NCBI RefSeq assembly: GCF_002741075.1
Contig: NZ_CP016634.1
Location: 3,812,001-3,876,000, forward strand
Length of the DNA stretch: 64,000 nucleotides
Direction of reading: 5' to 3'
Source: Pseudomonas putida
GTDB taxonomy: Bacteria > Pseudomonadota > Gammaproteobacteria > Pseudomonadales > Pseudomonadaceae
This document shows, one piece after another, positions 36,022 through 47,080 of the stretch; the first letter of the stretch is position 1, and each line of letters opens with the position of its first letter. The notes below the pieces were generated by a model. It saw nothing but the letters and a program-made list of their open reading frames with translations, was not told the origin of the DNA and made no database searches. Both the position numbers and the translations under genes were made by a program.

Positions 36022-38373
36022 TTAGAAGGTCTGGCCCAGAGAGAATTGGAACACTTGGGTATCGGCGTCGTTCGGCTTCTTCACCGGCATCGCCAAGCTG
36101 AAGCTCAGCGGCCCCAGCGCAGTGATCCAGGTGACACCCAAGCCGACAGAGCTTGCCATGCCCGAGAAGCCGACCTTTTCGCAATCAGGCTTGTTGCCGC
36201 AATTGGTGTCGAACACGTTACCCACATCCCAGAACACGGAAGTGCGCAGGGAGCGCTGGTCCTTGACGAACGGCAGCGGGAACAGCAACTCGGCACCGCC
36301 CTGGACGAGGACGTTACCACCGAACGGCAGCGGGTCCTGATCCGGGTCCTTGATGGTGCCCGGCTTGGTGCCCTGGCTCGGCGTACTGCGTGGCCCCAGG
36401 CTGCTGTCCTTGAAGCCACGTACCGAGTTGAAACCACCCGCGAAGTAGTTCTCGTAGAACGGCAGGCCGTCGGTGGAACCGAAACCATCACCATAGCCCA
36501 ATTCGGTGTGCAGGCGCAGGGTGTAGTCGTTGGTGATTGGCTTGAACAGCTGGCCGCGGTAGTCGATCTTGAAGAACGAAAGGTCGCTGCCCGGGGTGGT
36601 CACTTCGGCGCTCAGGCTCTGAGAGTGGCCACGGGTCGCCAGAACACCTTTGTTGAGGGTCGATTCCGACCAACCGGCCGAGGCCTTGAAGTTCAGGAAG
36701 CTGTCGCCGCCTTCCTTGTCGAGGAAGTCGAAGATCTCATCGACGGTGTACTTGCCGGTCTTGATCTTGTCCTGCTGTACGTTCAGGCCGAAGGTCAGGC
36801 GCGAGGTTTCGCTGATCGGGTAACCCACGCTGACACCAGCGCCCAGGCTGTCCACCGCATAGCTGGCCACGTCGACGTCGAGATCGTTATAGTCGGTGCT
36901 GCGATAGAAGGCGTTGTAGCCCAGGCTGACGCCATCGGCGGTCCAGTAGGGATCCACGAAGCCAAAGTTGTAGCGCGTCTGGTATTCCGAACGGGTCAGA
37001 CCGACGGACACCTTGTTACCGGTACCCAGGAAGTTGCTCTGGCTGATCGAACCCCCCAGGATCAGACCCGCGCTCTGGGCGAAACCGACGCTGGCGGTGA
37101 TCGAACCGGAAGCCTGCTCCTCGACGCTGTAGTTGACGTCAACCTGGTCGTCGGTGCCCGGCACCGGTGGGGTTTCGACGTTGACTTCCTTGAAGAAGCC
37201 CAGGCGCTCCAGACGGGTCTTGGACTGGTCGATCAGGTAGGTCGAAGCCCAGCCGCCTTCCATCTGGCGCATTTCGCGGCGCAACACTTCGTCTTCGGTC
37301 TTGGTGTTGCCGCGGTAGTTGATACGGTTGACGTAGGCACGCTTGCCCGGATCGACCACGAACATGATATCGACGGTGTGGTCTTCGTCGTGGGGCTGCG
37401 GTACGCCGTTGACGTTGGCGAAGGTATAGCCTTCGTTGCCCAGGCGACGGGTGATCAGGTCGGAGGTGGTGGTCATCACCTTGCGCGAGAACACCTGGCC
37501 TGGCTGCACCAGCAACAGCGACTTGACCTGGTCTTCCGGCACTTTGAGATCACCGGAGAGCTTCACGTCGCGGACGGTGTACTTCTCGCCTTCATTGATG
37601 TTGACGGTGATATAGACGTGCTTCTTGTCCGGGGTGATGGACACCTGAGTGGAGGCGATGTCCATGTTGATGTAGCCGCGGTCCAGGTAGTAGGAGCGCA
37701 GGCGCTCCAGGTCACCGGAGAGCTTCTCGCGGGCGTACTTGTCGTCGTTCTTGAAGAAGGACAGCCAGTTGGTGGTCTTGAGCTCGAACAGCTGGCCCAG
37801 CTCCTCGTCATCGAAGACGTTGTTGCCAACGATGTTGATGTGCTGGATAGCAGCGACGGTGCCTTCGTTGATCTTGATCTTCAGGCCGACACGGTTGCGT
37901 GGCTGCGGCACCACTTCAGCATCGACTTCGGCCGAGTAGCGGCCCTGGGCAACGTACTGGCGTTGCAGTTCGTTACGCACGCCTTCGAGGGTCGCGCGCT
38001 GGAAGATTTCACCTTCGGCCAGGCCAGACTGTTTCAGGCCCTTCATCAGGTCTTCGGTGCTGATCGCCTTGTTGCCTTCGATCTCGATGCTCGAAACCGA
38101 TGGGCGCTCGACCACATTGATGATCAGGACATTGCCGTCGCGGCTCAGCTGGATGTCCTGGAAGAAGCCGGTCTTGAACAGAGAGCGCGTGGACTCGACC
38201 AGGCGGCGATCATCGGCCTGATCACCCACGTTCAAGGGCAAGGCACCGAACACGCTGCCCGCGGAGACCCGCTGCAGACCGTTGACGCGAATATCGGAGA
38301 TGGTGAAGGACTCGGCGTGAACTTCAGCGATCATCAGTGCGGAGAGGACCGCAGTTAGCAGCAGACGTTTCAT
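36022..38373 (-). CDS. bamA: Outer membrane protein assembly factor BamA
   Basis: 783-residue Omp85 protein, the core of the BAM complex. The signal peptide MKRLLLTAVLSALMIAEVHA is followed by five POTRA repeats (about residues 21-420) and a 16-strand beta-barrel ending in Phe (FQFSLGQTF), the C-terminal signature of outer-membrane proteins. The barrel contains the conserved VRGF motif (NSVRGFKDSSLG). Its length is typical. Confidence 0.98.
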   Translation of the reverse strand: MKRLLLTAVLSALMIAEVHAESFTISDIRVNGLQRVSAGSVFGALPLNVGDQADDRRLVESTRSLFKTGFFQDIQLSRDGNVLIINVVERPSVSSIEIEGNKAISTEDLMKGLKQSGLAEGEIFQRATLEGVRNELQRQYVAQGRYSAEVDAEVVPQPRNRVGLKIKINEGTVAAIQHINIVGNNVFDDEELGQLFELKTTNWLSFFKNDDKYAREKLSGDLERLRSYYLDRGYINMDIASTQVSITPDKKHVYITVNINEGEKYTVRDVKLSGDLKVPEDQVKSLLLVQPGQVFSRKVMTTTSDLITRRLGNEGYTFANVNGVPQPHDEDHTVDIMFVVDPGKRAYVNRINYRGNTKTEDEVLRREMRQMEGGWASTYLIDQSKTRLERLGFFKEVNVETPPVPGTDDQVDVNYSVEEQASGSITASVGFAQSAGLILGGSISQSNFLGTGNKVSVGLTRSEYQTRYNFGFVDPYWTADGVSLGYNAFYRSTDYNDLDVDVASYAVDSLGAGVSVGYPISETSRLTFGLNVQQDKIKTGKYTVDEIFDFLDKEGGDSFLNFKASAGWSESTLNKGVLATRGHSQSLSAEVTTPGSDLSFFKIDYRGQLFKPITNDYTLRLHTELGYGDGFGSTDGLPFYENYFAGGFNSVRGFKDSSLGPRSTPSQGTKPGTIKDPDQDPLPFGGNVLVQGGAELLFPLPFVKDQRSLRTSVFWDVGNVFDTNCGNKPDCEKVGFSGMASSVGLGVTWITALGPLSFSLAMPVKKPNDADTQVFQFSLGQTF

Positions 38374-38452
38374 GAAGTCCTTTTATTCCAACTGGCAATA
38401 AACAACCCGCCGCGATAAGACGGCAGGTTCGTTCGCAATTGAGCGAAGCTTT

Positions 38453-39805
38453 TTATAGTCGACCCAGATCGTTGATCAGGGCGAGCAACATCACCCCAAT
38501 GACCAAACTGATACCGATCTGGACCCCCCAACCTTGCACCCGATCCGAGAGCGGACGACCGCGCGCCAGCTCGATCAGGTAAAACAGCAAATGCCCCCCA
38601 TCCAGTACTGGAATGGGCAGCAGGTTAAGAACCCCCAGGCTTATGCTCAGGTAGGCCAGGAAATTCAGGAAATCCCCCATGCCCGACTGGGCTGAAGCGC
38701 CCGCCACTTTAGCAATGGTTATCGGTCCGCTCAAGTTTTTTACCGAGAGCTCCCCGAACAGCATTTTCTTCAGCGATTCAAGGGTCAGGACGCTCATGTT
38801 CCAGGTCCGGGAAAGGCTCTCGCCCACCGCATCCAGCGGCCCGTAGCTGATTTCGCGAAGCATGTCGGCAGGCCATTCGACCGCCTTGACGCCAGCCCCC
38901 AGATACCCCCCGGACGCCTGCCCTTCCCCGCGACGGGCGAGGGTTACCGGGACATCCAGCTGCGCACCATCACGCTCGACGTGCAGCCGCACCTTGGCCT
39001 CGGGGCGCGCGCGAACGCTGTCCACGACTTGCTGCCAGTCCTTGAGGGCGACACCGTCAAGAGCGAGCAGTGTGTCGCCGGTCTTGAGCCCTGCAGCAGC
39101 CGCCGGCCCCTTGGGATCGATCTCGGCAAGCACCGGGGTTATGGCTGGACGCCAGGGGCGCAACCCCAGCGACTGGATCGGATCCGGCTCGTCGACACCT
39201 TTGAGCCAATGATCAAGGTTGATTTCATGCTGACGCTCGACGGTAGCGCCCTCATCACGCACACCGACCCGCAAGGTGCCGCTCTCGCCGAGACGGCGTA
39301 CCAATTGCAAATTGACTGCCGACCAGCCGTTGGTCGGTTTGCCATCGATCGATACCACTTCCTGCCCTGCGACCAGACCGGCGGAGGCCGCCAGGCTTCC
39401 CGACTCGACCGCACCGATGACCGGACGAACCTGCTGGGATCCGAGCAAAGCCACGACCCAGAAGAAGAGGATCGCCAAGAGGAAGTTGGCAACGGGGCCC
39501 GCAGCGACGATAGCGATGCGCTGGCCTACCGGCTTGCGGTTGAAGGACTGCCCGAGCAGCGCAGGCGGCACTTCGCCTTCGCGCTCGTCAAGCATCTTGA
39601 CGTAACCCCCCAGGGGAATGGCCGCCACCACGAACTCGGTGCCATGACGATCGTGCCAGCGCACCAACGGCGTGCCAAAGCCCACCGAGAACCGCAGCAC
39701 CTTGACGCCACAGCGTCGCGCAACCCAAAAGTGGCCGAACTCATGGAAAGTGACCAATACACCCAGAGCGACCAGGGTGCCGATTATCATGTAGAGCGCT
39801 GTCAT
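38453..39805 (-). CDS. rseP: Site-2 protease RseP
   Basis: 450-residue intramembrane zinc metalloprotease. The zinc site is HEFGH in LGVLVTFHEFGHFWVARR; two PDZ domains lie in the middle; the third ligand is in PIPVLDGGHLL near the C-terminus. It cuts the anti-sigma factor (MucA/RseA type) after the first cleavage and so frees AlgU-type sigma-E. The start MTALYMIIGTLVALG was preferred over a 2-codon longer start. Confidence 0.97.
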   Translation of the reverse strand: MTALYMIIGTLVALGVLVTFHEFGHFWVARRCGVKVLRFSVGFGTPLVRWHDRHGTEFVVAAIPLGGYVKMLDEREGEVPPALLGQSFNRKPVGQRIAIVAAGPVANFLLAILFFWVVALLGSQQVRPVIGAVESGSLAASAGLVAGQEVVSIDGKPTNGWSAVNLQLVRRLGESGTLRVGVRDEGATVERQHEINLDHWLKGVDEPDPIQSLGLRPWRPAITPVLAEIDPKGPAAAAGLKTGDTLLALDGVALKDWQQVVDSVRARPEAKVRLHVERDGAQLDVPVTLARRGEGQASGGYLGAGVKAVEWPADMLREISYGPLDAVGESLSRTWNMSVLTLESLKKMLFGELSVKNLSGPITIAKVAGASAQSGMGDFLNFLAYLSISLGVLNLLPIPVLDGGHLLFYLIELARGRPLSDRVQGWGVQIGISLVIGVMLLALINDLGRL

Positions 39806-39880
39806 AACCATCTCCGAATGACGTTCAGCCCATCCCTGGAACTCGCGGCTTGCAAGGCTTGAGCATGCAGGCCACCAGCA

Positions 39881-41071
39881 TCAGTAACCGCGACGCCTCA
39901 ACCATTCACGGGAAAGCTCCCGCGCCCGCTGATCGGCGGCGAACACCGCCTCCAGTGTCGGCAGCGCCACCACTGGCTCCTGGTCAAGCACCTGTTCGAT
40001 CATACCCGCGATCTCGGGGAAGCGGATACGCCGCTGGAGAAATGCCTCCACAGCCACTTCGTTGGCGGCATTGAGCACGGCAGGCGCGCTGTTACCGGCC
40101 TCGGCAGCCTGCCGCGCCAGGCGCAGACAGGGGAAGCGCTGCTCGTCGGGCGCCTGGAAATCCAGACGGGCGATCGCGAACAGATCCAGCGGCGCGACAC
40201 CGGAATCGATACGCTCTGGCCAGGCCAGGGCATTGGCGATCGGTGTGCGCATGTCCGGATTGCCCAGCTGAGCGAGCACCGAACCGTCGATATAATCCAC
40301 CAGCGAATGGATGACGCTCTGTGGATGCACCACCACTTCCACTTTTGCCGGCGCCGCATCGAACAGCCAGCAGGCCTCGATGAGCTCCAGCCCCTTGTTC
40401 ATCATGCTGGCCGAATCGACGGAAATCTTGCGCCCCATGGACCAGTTGGGATGGGCGCAGGCCTGTTCGGGCGTCACATCCGCCAGCGCGGCCACGGGCG
40501 TCTCACGGAACGGCCCGCCCGAAGCGGTCAGCAGGATACGGCGCACGCCTACCTGGGCCAAGCCCCGCGCGTGGTCGGTCGGCAGGCACTGGAAGATCGC
40601 GTTGTGCTCGCTGTCGATCGGCAACAGCACGGCACCACTGCGCCGCACCGCATCCATGAACAGGGCACCGGACATCACCAGCGCTTCCTTGTTGGCCAGC
40701 AACACCTTTTTGCCCGCCTCGACGGCAGCCAAGGTCGGACGCAGGCCCGCAGCACCGACGATGGCCGCCATCACGGCGTCCACTTCGGACGCTGAAGCGA
40801 CCTGGCACAGGCCAGCCTCCCCTTCCAGCACCTCGGTGGCGCAACCGGCAGCCACCAGCCCGTCACGCAGGCGCGCAGCGGCATCGGCGCTCGGCACCAC
40901 GGCATAGGCCGGACGGTGCCGCACGCACAGGGCATGCAGTTCATCGAGACGGGAATAACCGCTCAGGGCAAATACCTGGTAGCGCTCTGGATGGCGCGCG
41001 ATGACATCCAGGGTGCTGAGGCCGATCGAACCGGTGGCGCCCAGCACAGTGATGCGTTGCAGGCGACTCAC
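39881..41071 (-). CDS. dxr: 1-deoxy-D-xylulose 5-phosphate reductoisomerase
   Basis: 396-residue Dxr (IspC), the first committed step of the MEP pathway. N-terminal NADPH site [17 protein letters not shown]; metal and substrate motifs [13 protein letters not shown] and [17 protein letters not shown]. The start is GTG at 41071 ([11 protein letters not shown]), overlapping the cdsA stop as GTGA. An ATG four codons upstream is possible but lacks family support. Confidence 0.96.
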   Translation of the reverse strand: MSRLQRITVLGATGSIGLSTLDVIARHPERYQVFALSGYSRLDELHALCVRHRPAYAVVPSADAAARLRDGLVAAGCATEVLEGEAGLCQVASASEVDAVMAAIVGAAGLRPTLAAVEAGKKVLLANKEALVMSGALFMDAVRRSGAVLLPIDSEHNAIFQCLPTDHARGLAQVGVRRILLTASGGPFRETPVAALADVTPEQACAHPNWSMGRKISVDSASMMNKGLELIEACWLFDAAPAKVEVVVHPQSVIHSLVDYIDGSVLAQLGNPDMRTPIANALAWPERIDSGVAPLDLFAIARLDFQAPDEQRFPCLRLARQAAEAGNSAPAVLNAANEVAVEAFLQRRIRFPEIAGMIEQVLDQEPVVALPTLEAVFAADQRARELSREWLRRRGY

Positions 41072-41883
41072 ATGACACCCCATTCGGCCGCCCAGAGCAG
41101 CACGGCGAACATCGGGATCGCCGCGGTCAGGCTATCGATGCGATCAAGCACGCCACCATGCCCTGGCAACAGATTGCTGCTGTCCTTGATGCCTTCGCGA
41201 CGCTTGAACATGCTCTCGGTCAGGTCACCGATCACTGAGGACATGACCACGACCACAGCGCCCAGCAGGCCAAGCAGCACCTGCCCGAAGCTCCAGTCAC
41301 GGGCCAGGCCCACGCCCAGGGCGATCAGCAGGCTGACGGCCATGCCGCCATAGACACCTTCCCAGCTCTTGCCCGGACTGACCTGTGGTGCCAGCTTGCG
41401 CTTGCCAAATGCACGCCCGGCAAAATAGGCACCGATGTCGGCCGCCCAGACCAGCACCATCACCGCCAGGATCAGCCAGTTGCCCAACTGCCAGTGCTTG
41501 AGCAGCACCAGGCCTTGCCAGGCTGGCAGCAACACCAGCAGCCCGATCAGCAGACGGCAGGCGGCACTGGCCCACAGTTCACTGGTACGCGGATAGGTGA
41601 GTACCAACCAGGTGGCAAGCGCCCACCAGATCACCGACGCTCCCAAGACCCAGGGTGCCAGGTCCGGCATCAGGTAGAGCAGCATCAATGCCCCGGCCAC
41701 CACGGCGGCATAGGCCAGGCGCAGCGGTTGGGCCACCAGCCCTGCCAGCCGCGCCCACTCCCAGGCACCGATGGTCACCACGAGGCCGATGAACAAGGCG
41801 AACTCCCCACCGTTGAGCAGGAAGAAACCACCCAGCGCGATCGGCAGCAGGATCAGCGCGGTAATGATGCGTTGTTTAAGCAT
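41068..41883 (-). CDS. cdsA: Phosphatidate cytidylyltransferase
   Basis: 271-residue integral membrane enzyme making CDP-diacylglycerol for phospholipids. About eight hydrophobic segments; the C-terminal signature with [20 protein letters not shown] is clear. It overlaps uppS by 1 nt and dxr by 4 nt. Confidence 0.97.
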   Translation of the reverse strand: MLKQRIITALILLPIALGGFFLLNGGEFALFIGLVVTIGAWEWARLAGLVAQPLRLAYAAVVAGALMLLYLMPDLAPWVLGASVIWWALATWLVLTYPRTSELWASAACRLLIGLLVLLPAWQGLVLLKHWQLGNWLILAVMVLVWAADIGAYFAGRAFGKRKLAPQVSPGKSWEGVYGGMAVSLLIALGVGLARDWSFGQVLLGLLGAVVVVMSSVIGDLTESMFKRREGIKDSSNLLPGHGGVLDRIDSLTAAIPMFAVLLWAAEWGVM

Positions 41884-42638
41884 TAAGCACGAGCTCCAGC
41901 CTCGACCTGCTCGCTGGTCTTACCGAAGCGGCGCTGGCGCGAAGCGAAATCGGCCAGGGCGTTGCGCATGGCCTCGTGTTTGAAGTCCGGCCAGTACAGG
42001 TCGGAGAAGTACAGCTCGGCATAGGCCAGCTGCCACAGCAGGAAGTTGCTGATGCGGTGCTCGCCCCCGGTGCGGATGCACAGGTCTGGCAGCGGCAGGT
42101 CACCGGTGGCCAGGCACGTTTGCAACAGGCCGGGCGTGATGTCCTCGGGGCGCAGGTGGCCCGCCTGAACTTCACGCGCCAGACGCTGTGCAGCCTGGGC
42201 GATATCCCACTGCCCACCGTAGTTGGCGGCAACCTGCAGGATGAAGCGGTCGTTGCCGGCAGTCAGGGCTTCGGCTTCGCGCATTGCAGCCTGCAACTCA
42301 GGATGGAAGCGCGAGCGATCGCCAATGATCCGCAGGCTGATCTTGTTCTCGTTGAGGCGTCTGGCTTCACGGCGCAGGGCCGTGAAGAAAAGCTCCATCA
42401 GCGCACCGACCTCATCGGCCGGACGCTGCCAGTTCTCACTGGAGAAAGCGAACAAGGTCAGCACCTCGACCCCGGCCTCGGCACAGACTTCGATCACCGC
42501 ACGCACGGCATCGACGCCCGCTTTGTGCCCGGCAACGCCGGGCAGCAGGCGCCGCTTGGCCCAGCGATTGTTGCCATCCATGATGATCGCGACGTGACGC
42601 GGCACCGAAGGCGATGCCGCTGACTTGGTCTTTTCCAT
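41883..42638 (-). CDS. uppS: Undecaprenyl diphosphate synthase
   Basis: 251-residue cis-prenyltransferase that makes the C55 lipid carrier for peptidoglycan and O-antigen. The signature VAIIMDGNNRWAKRR is near the N-terminus, and the C-terminal RTGGEHRISNFLLWQ block is typical. It is 16 nt after frr. Confidence 0.97.
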   Translation of the reverse strand: MEKTKSAASPSVPRHVAIIMDGNNRWAKRRLLPGVAGHKAGVDAVRAVIEVCAEAGVEVLTLFAFSSENWQRPADEVGALMELFFTALRREARRLNENKISLRIIGDRSRFHPELQAAMREAEALTAGNDRFILQVAANYGGQWDIAQAAQRLAREVQAGHLRPEDITPGLLQTCLATGDLPLPDLCIRTGGEHRISNFLLWQLAYAELYFSDLYWPDFKHEAMRNALADFASRQRRFGKTSEQVEAGARA

Positions 42639-42654
42639 GAGAGAACCCCCGGCC

Positions 42655-43212
42655 TCAAACGGCCATCAGGTCCTTCTCCTTGGCTTCCAGAGCCTTGTCG
42701 ACTTCAGCGATGAACTTGTCGGTCAGCTTCTGCAGCTCGTCGGCGGCGCGACGCTCTTCGTCTTCGCTGATTTCCTTGTCCTTGGCCAGCTTCTTGAGAT
42801 CGGCCAGGGCATCGCGACGCACGTTGCGCACCGAAACCTTGGCGTCTTCGGCAACGCCACGAGCCTGCTTGGTGTAACCCTTGCGGGTTTCCTCGGTCAG
42901 GGCTGGCATCGGCACGCGGATGGTGGTGCCGGCGCTCGACGGGTTCAGACCCAGGTCGGAGGTCAGGATGGCCTTCTCGATGGCGGCGCTGAGGTTCTTG
43001 TCGTGCGCCACGATCTTCAGGGTACGGGCGTCTTCGACGGTGATAGCAGCTACCTGGTTCAGCGGCATCTCGCTACCCCAGGCCGGCACCTTGACGCTGT
43101 CCAGGATGCTCGGGTGAGCGCGACCGGTGCGGATCGCCGCCAGGTTGCGACCCAGGGCCTCGATGGACTTGCCCATGCGCTCCTGAGCGTCTTTCTTGAT
43201 GTCGTTGATCAT
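42655..43212 (-). CDS. frr: Ribosome recycling factor
   Basis: 185-residue Frr, which with EF-G splits post-termination ribosomes. Family block [19 protein letters not shown] and the long coiled-coil arm are present. The start [13 protein letters not shown] overlaps pyrH by 4 nt. Confidence 0.98.
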   Translation of the reverse strand: MINDIKKDAQERMGKSIEALGRNLAAIRTGRAHPSILDSVKVPAWGSEMPLNQVAAITVEDARTLKIVAHDKNLSAAIEKAILTSDLGLNPSSAGTTIRVPMPALTEETRKGYTKQARGVAEDAKVSVRNVRRDALADLKKLAKDKEISEDEERRAADELQKLTDKFIAEVDKALEAKEKDLMAV

Positions 43213-43952
43213 GCTTCGCCTTCCTCGATCAGAGTACCTTCAGCGCCACCCACCACGATGTTCAGCAGGGCGCCAGGCTTGTTCATGTTGAATACCCGCA
43301 ATGGCATCTTGTGGTCGCGGCACAGGCAAATTGCGGTCAGGTCCATGACACCGAGCTTGCGATCCAGAACCTCGTCGTAGGTCAGGTGATCGAACTTCTC
43401 GGCGTGCGGATCCTTGAATGGATCGGCAGTGTAGACACCGTCGACCTTGGTCGCCTTCAGCACCACATCGGCATCGATTTCGATGGCGCGCAGGCAGGCT
43501 GCGGAGTCGGTGGTGAAGAACGGGTTGCCGGTACCGGCGGAGAAAATTACCACATCCCCGGAGTTGAGGTGACGAATAGCTTTGCGACGATCGTAATGAT
43601 CGGTGACGCCGACCATGGAAATGGCGGACATGACCAAGGCCGGGATATTCGAGCGCTCCAGGGCGTCACGCATGGCCAGGGCGTTCATCACGGTCGCCAG
43701 CATCCCCATGTGGTCGCCAGTGACGCGGTCCATGCCGGCTGCGCTGAGCGCTGCGCCGCGGAACAGGTTGCCCCCACCGATCACCAGGCCGACCTGAACA
43801 CCGATGCCGACGAGCTGGCCGACTTCCAGAGCCATGCGATCAAGTACTTTCGGGTCGATCCCGAACTCTTCCGAGCCCATCAGGGCCTCGCCGCTAAGTT
43901 TGAGCAAAATGCGTTTATAGCGAGGTTGGCGACCACTCACCTGCTGGGCCAT
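43209..43952 (-). CDS. pyrH: UMP kinase
   Basis: 247-residue amino acid kinase-fold UMP kinase (UMP to UDP). N-terminal [13 protein letters not shown] binds phosphate; [14 protein letters not shown] is in the middle. It lies between tsf and frr in the conserved order, and is separated from tsf by a terminator-like hairpin. Confidence 0.98.
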   Translation of the reverse strand: MAQQVSGRQPRYKRILLKLSGEALMGSEEFGIDPKVLDRMALEVGQLVGIGVQVGLVIGGGNLFRGAALSAAGMDRVTGDHMGMLATVMNALAMRDALERSNIPALVMSAISMVGVTDHYDRRKAIRHLNSGDVVIFSAGTGNPFFTTDSAACLRAIEIDADVVLKATKVDGVYTADPFKDPHAEKFDHLTYDEVLDRKLGVMDLTAICLCRDHKMPLRVFNMNKPGALLNIVVGGAEGTLIEEGEA

Positions 43953-44077
43953 TGCGAGTCTCTCCTGCGGCGTCTTAAGTAAATTCTGCGCGGGCTGGGT
44001 AACAGCCTGCTAACTGTAGCGTGGCGCTGCTTCAGCGCCAGCGGAGCCTGGCCGGATAAACCCGGCTCCGGTTTGAC

Positions 44078-44111
44078 AAAGAGGCTGCGCGCGTGAGCGG
44101 GCAGCCTCTTT
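44078..44111 (-). terminator. Terminator between tsf and pyrH
   Basis: AAAGAGGCTGC pairs with GCAGCCTCTTT with a 12-nt loop, 22 nt after the tsf stop. The T-tract is short, so partial termination or processing is likely, since pyrH is usually expressed separately. Confidence 0.75.
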
Positions 44112-44132
44112 GGGGCGACAGACGAGTCCGTC

Positions 44133-44996
44133 TTACTGCTTGGCGGCAGCTACCTGGGCGGCAACTTCTTCAGCGAAGTTGTCGACAGGCTTCTCGATGC
44201 CTTCGCCGACCTTGAAGTAGGTGAAGGAAACGATTTCAGCACCGGCTTTCTTGGCCAGGTCGCCGACTTTGACTTCCGGGTTCATGACGAAAGCCTGCTC
44301 GACCAGGGAGGCTTCAGCCAGGAACTTCGAGATACGACCTTTGATCATGTTCTCGACGATGTTTTCTGGCTTGCCAGCGATCTTGTCAGCGTTCAGCTGC
44401 AGGAAGACGCCCTTCTCGCGCTCGATGGCTTCGGCCGAGACTTCCGAAGGCAGCAGGAACTCTGGGTTCGAAGCTGCAACGTGCATGGCGATGTTCTTGG
44501 CCAGCTCGACGTCGCCGCCTTTCAGGACGACAGCGGCACCGATCTTGTTGCCGTGCAGGTAGGCACCGACAACGTCACCTTCAACGCGCGCCAGACGGCG
44601 GATGTTGACGTTTTCGCCGCACTTGGCGACCAGGGCTTCACGAGCGGCTTCGCGCGAGGCGATCAGCGGGGTTGCGTCGGTCAGCTTCTGGGCGAAGGCT
44701 TCTTCGATGCTTTCAGCGACGAAGTTCTTGAAGTCGTCTTGCAGAGCCAGGAAGTCGGTCTGCGAGTTCACTTCCAGCAGGACGGCGGATTTACCGTCGG
44801 TCTTGACGGCGATAGCGCCTTCAGCGGCAACGTTGCCAGCTTTCTTGGCAGCCTTGATCGCGCCCGAAGCGCGCATGTCATCAATGGCTTTCTCGATGTC
44901 GCCGCCGGCCTTTTCCAGGGCCTTTTTGCAATCCATCATGCCTTCGCCAGTACGCTCACGCAGTTCTTTTACCAGCGCTGCAGTAATTGCTGCCAT
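44133..44996 (-). CDS. tsf: Elongation factor Ts
   Basis: 287-residue EF-Ts, the nucleotide exchange factor for EF-Tu. Signatures LRERTGEGMMDCKKAL (N-terminus) and VNSQTDFLALQDDF are present. It follows rpsB after 185 bp, with a strong hairpin in between. Confidence 0.98.
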   Translation of the reverse strand: MAAITAALVKELRERTGEGMMDCKKALEKAGGDIEKAIDDMRASGAIKAAKKAGNVAAEGAIAVKTDGKSAVLLEVNSQTDFLALQDDFKNFVAESIEEAFAQKLTDATPLIASREAAREALVAKCGENVNIRRLARVEGDVVGAYLHGNKIGAAVVLKGGDVELAKNIAMHVAASNPEFLLPSEVSAEAIEREKGVFLQLNADKIAGKPENIVENMIKGRISKFLAEASLVEQAFVMNPEVKVGDLAKKAGAEIVSFTYFKVGEGIEKPVDNFAEEVAAQVAAAKQ

Positions 44997-45130
44997 TTCA
45001 AAATCCTCTTGGAAAGTTTTTCAACCATTCCACCCGCTCAATCACGGGCGTTCAATTCTGGAAACCCACTGTCTTGGTGTCAGCACCCTACAGGATGCGA
45101 CGTGATGCTGACAGGAGGATTTCAGGTGGC

Positions 45131-45155
45131 AAAAAGGGGGCCAAGCCCCCTTTTT
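45131..45155 (-). terminator. rpsB-tsf intercistronic terminator
   Basis: AAAAAGGGGG-N5-CCCCCTTTTT, a perfect 10-bp stem reading as an intrinsic terminator on both strands, 27 bp after the rpsB stop. A terminator-like hairpin here is known to lower tsf expression relative to rpsB in other bacteria. Confidence 0.85.
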
Positions 45156-45181
45156 GCGTGCCAAGTAGACGCAGGCGTCAA

Positions 45182-45919
45182 TTACTCGGCAGCTGGTGCC
45201 GCCGCTTCTTCAGCGTAAACTTCGGTGCCGCCAGCAACGTTGTTGCGGCCGCGGATGACGGCGTCAGCCATCGAAGTCATGTACAGCTCGATGGCGCGGA
45301 TGGCGTCGTCGTTGCCTGGGATGATGTAATCGACACCTTCCGGGCTGCTGTTGGTATCGACAACGCCGATGACCGGGATGCCCAGCTTGTTGGCTTCGGT
45401 GATCGCGATGCGCTCGTGATCAACGTCGATGACGAACAGTGCGTCAGGCAGACCGCCCATGTCCTTGATGCCGCCCAGGCTGCGATCCAGTTTTTCCAGG
45501 TCGCGGGAGCGCATCAGGGCTTCTTTCTTGGTCAGCTTGGCGAAAGTACCGTCTTCGGCCTGGGTTTCCAGGTCGCGCAGACGCTTGATCGAAGCACGGA
45601 TGGTCTTGTAGTTGGTCAGCATGCCGCCCAACCAGCGGTGGTCAACGTATGGCGAACCGCAACGAGCAGCTTGCTCGGCGACGATCTTGCCAGCGGAACG
45701 CTTGGTGCCGACGAACAGGATCTTGTTCTTGCCCTGGGCCAGGCGCTCTACGAACGACAGAGCGTCGTTGAACATCGGCAGGGTTTTTTCCAGGTTGATG
45801 ATGTGAATCTTGTTACGCGCGCCGAAAATGAACTTGCCCATTTTCGGGTTCCAGTAACGGGTCTGGTGGCCGAAGTGCACACCGGCCTTCAGCATATCGC
45901 GCATGTTGACTTGGGACAT
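45182..45919 (-). CDS. rpsB: 30S ribosomal protein S2
   Basis: 245-residue S2. The start [20 protein letters not shown] at 45919 follows the family; AAGGAACT precedes it as ribosome binding site. Ribosomal protein signatures [12 protein letters not shown] and [12 protein letters not shown] are present. The 5' leader is about 140 nt and may carry the S2 autoregulatory site. Confidence 0.98.
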   Translation of the reverse strand: MSQVNMRDMLKAGVHFGHQTRYWNPKMGKFIFGARNKIHIINLEKTLPMFNDALSFVERLAQGKNKILFVGTKRSAGKIVAEQAARCGSPYVDHRWLGGMLTNYKTIRASIKRLRDLETQAEDGTFAKLTKKEALMRSRDLEKLDRSLGGIKDMGGLPDALFVIDVDHERIAITEANKLGIPVIGVVDTNSSPEGVDYIIPGNDDAIRAIELYMTSMADAVIRGRNNVAGGTEVYAEEAAAPAAE

Positions 45920-46266
45920 GATAGTTCCTTGATAAGTCGGGTTGGGCCTCCACGTATCCCAATGACCAACCCGCGAGCCCATCGGACTCGGAGCACCCAG
46001 GTCATCGTGTCGACACGTGTGTGGGTTTGAGCTTCCGGAGGACCTCCCCCGAAAGCGGCGCATTTTATACCACAGACCGCGAGCGAACGGAACCCGGTTG
46101 ATGTCTCGTCCGTCAGCGGCTTTTGCAGCAGCCTGGCAATCGCGCCAGAATGCCTTCGATAGACAGCAGAACCTGCGCCTTTATCCCGACAGATTGGCGC
46201 CCTGCTCTGCTAGAATCCGGCCTTTCCCGTTTGTTCGCGCCCTCGTGGCGCCGTAGAGAGCCTGTA
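45920..46266. other. Divergent intergenic region rpsB/map
   Basis: 347 bp. On the minus side it holds the likely rpsB promoter (46062-46069 for the -10) and a GC-rich leader with a CCGGAGG/CCTCC-type inverted repeat near 46034-46052. On the plus side it must carry the map promoter: TAGAAT at 46211-46216 and a GTAGAGAGCC ribosome binding site just before map. No gene is visible. Confidence 0.6.
46062..46069 (-). promoter_or_regulatory. Likely rpsB -10 element
   Basis: TATAAAAT on the minus strand, about 143 bp upstream of the rpsB start; it is the best -10 match in the gap. No clear -35 hexamer is at the right distance. Confidence 0.6.
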
Positions 46267-47049
46267 ATGACCGTCACCATCAAGACCGCAGAAGACATCG
46301 AGAAGATGCGCATCGCCGGCCGCCTGGCCGCCGAAGTCCTCGAGATGATCGAGGAACACGTCAAGCCCGGTGTCACCACCGAAGAACTGGACCGCATCTG
46401 CCACGACTACATCGTCAACGTCCAGCAGGCCATTCCGGCGCCGCTCAACTATAAAGGCTTCCCCAAGTCGATCTGCACCTCGATCAACCATGTGGTCTGC
46501 CACGGCATCCCCAATGAGAAGCCGCTCAAGGATGGCGACACCATCAACATCGACATCACCGTGATCAAGGATGGCTACCACGGCGATACCAGCCGCATGT
46601 TCCATGTCGGCACCGTCGCCCCGTGGGCCGAGCGCCTGTCCAAGGTGACCCAGGAGTGCATGTACAAGGCCATCGAACTGGTCAAGCCGGGTTGCCGCCT
46701 GGGCGATATCGGCGAAGTCATCCAGAAGCACGCCGAGAAGAACGGTTTCTCCGTGGTTCGCGAGTTCTGCGGCCATGGCATCGGCAAGGTGTTCCATGAG
46801 GAGCCGCAGGTGCTGCACTACGGCCGCGCCGGCACCGGCATGGAACTCAAGGAAGGCATGACCTTCACCATCGAGCCGATGATCAACCAGGGCAAAGCCG
46901 ACACCAAGGTGCTGGGCGACGGTTGGACCGCCATCACCAAGGACCGCAAGCTCTCGGCCCAGTGGGAACACACCATCCTGGTGACCGCCACCGGCTACGA
47001 GATCTTCACCCTGCGCAAGGACGACACCCTCCCGCGCACCTCGGCCTGA
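46267..47049 (+). CDS. map: Methionine aminopeptidase, type I
   Basis: 260-residue MetAP that removes the initiator Met. Metal-binding residues lie in [32 protein letters not shown] and [10 protein letters not shown]. The start [18 protein letters not shown] at 46267 is the family start. It is divergent from rpsB, the standard arrangement. Confidence 0.97.
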   Translation: MTVTIKTAEDIEKMRIAGRLAAEVLEMIEEHVKPGVTTEELDRICHDYIVNVQQAIPAPLNYKGFPKSICTSINHVVCHGIPNEKPLKDGDTINIDITVIKDGYHGDTSRMFHVGTVAPWAERLSKVTQECMYKAIELVKPGCRLGDIGEVIQKHAEKNGFSVVREFCGHGIGKVFHEEPQVLHYGRAGTGMELKEGMTFTIEPMINQGKADTKVLGDGWTAITKDRKLSAQWEHTILVTATGYEIFTLRKDDTLPRTSA

Positions 47050-47080
47050 CCCTGGGCCAACCACACAGGAACGCGACTCG

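Noticed and set aside
36046..38358. 770-codon open frame opposite bamA
   Set aside because: Antisense to bamA; no signal, domain or ribosome binding site.
38453..39805. Possible inactivation of RseP (HEFGH instead of the HExLH often quoted)
   Set aside because: HEFGH satisfies HExxH and is the normal site-2 protease motif; the enzyme looks intact.
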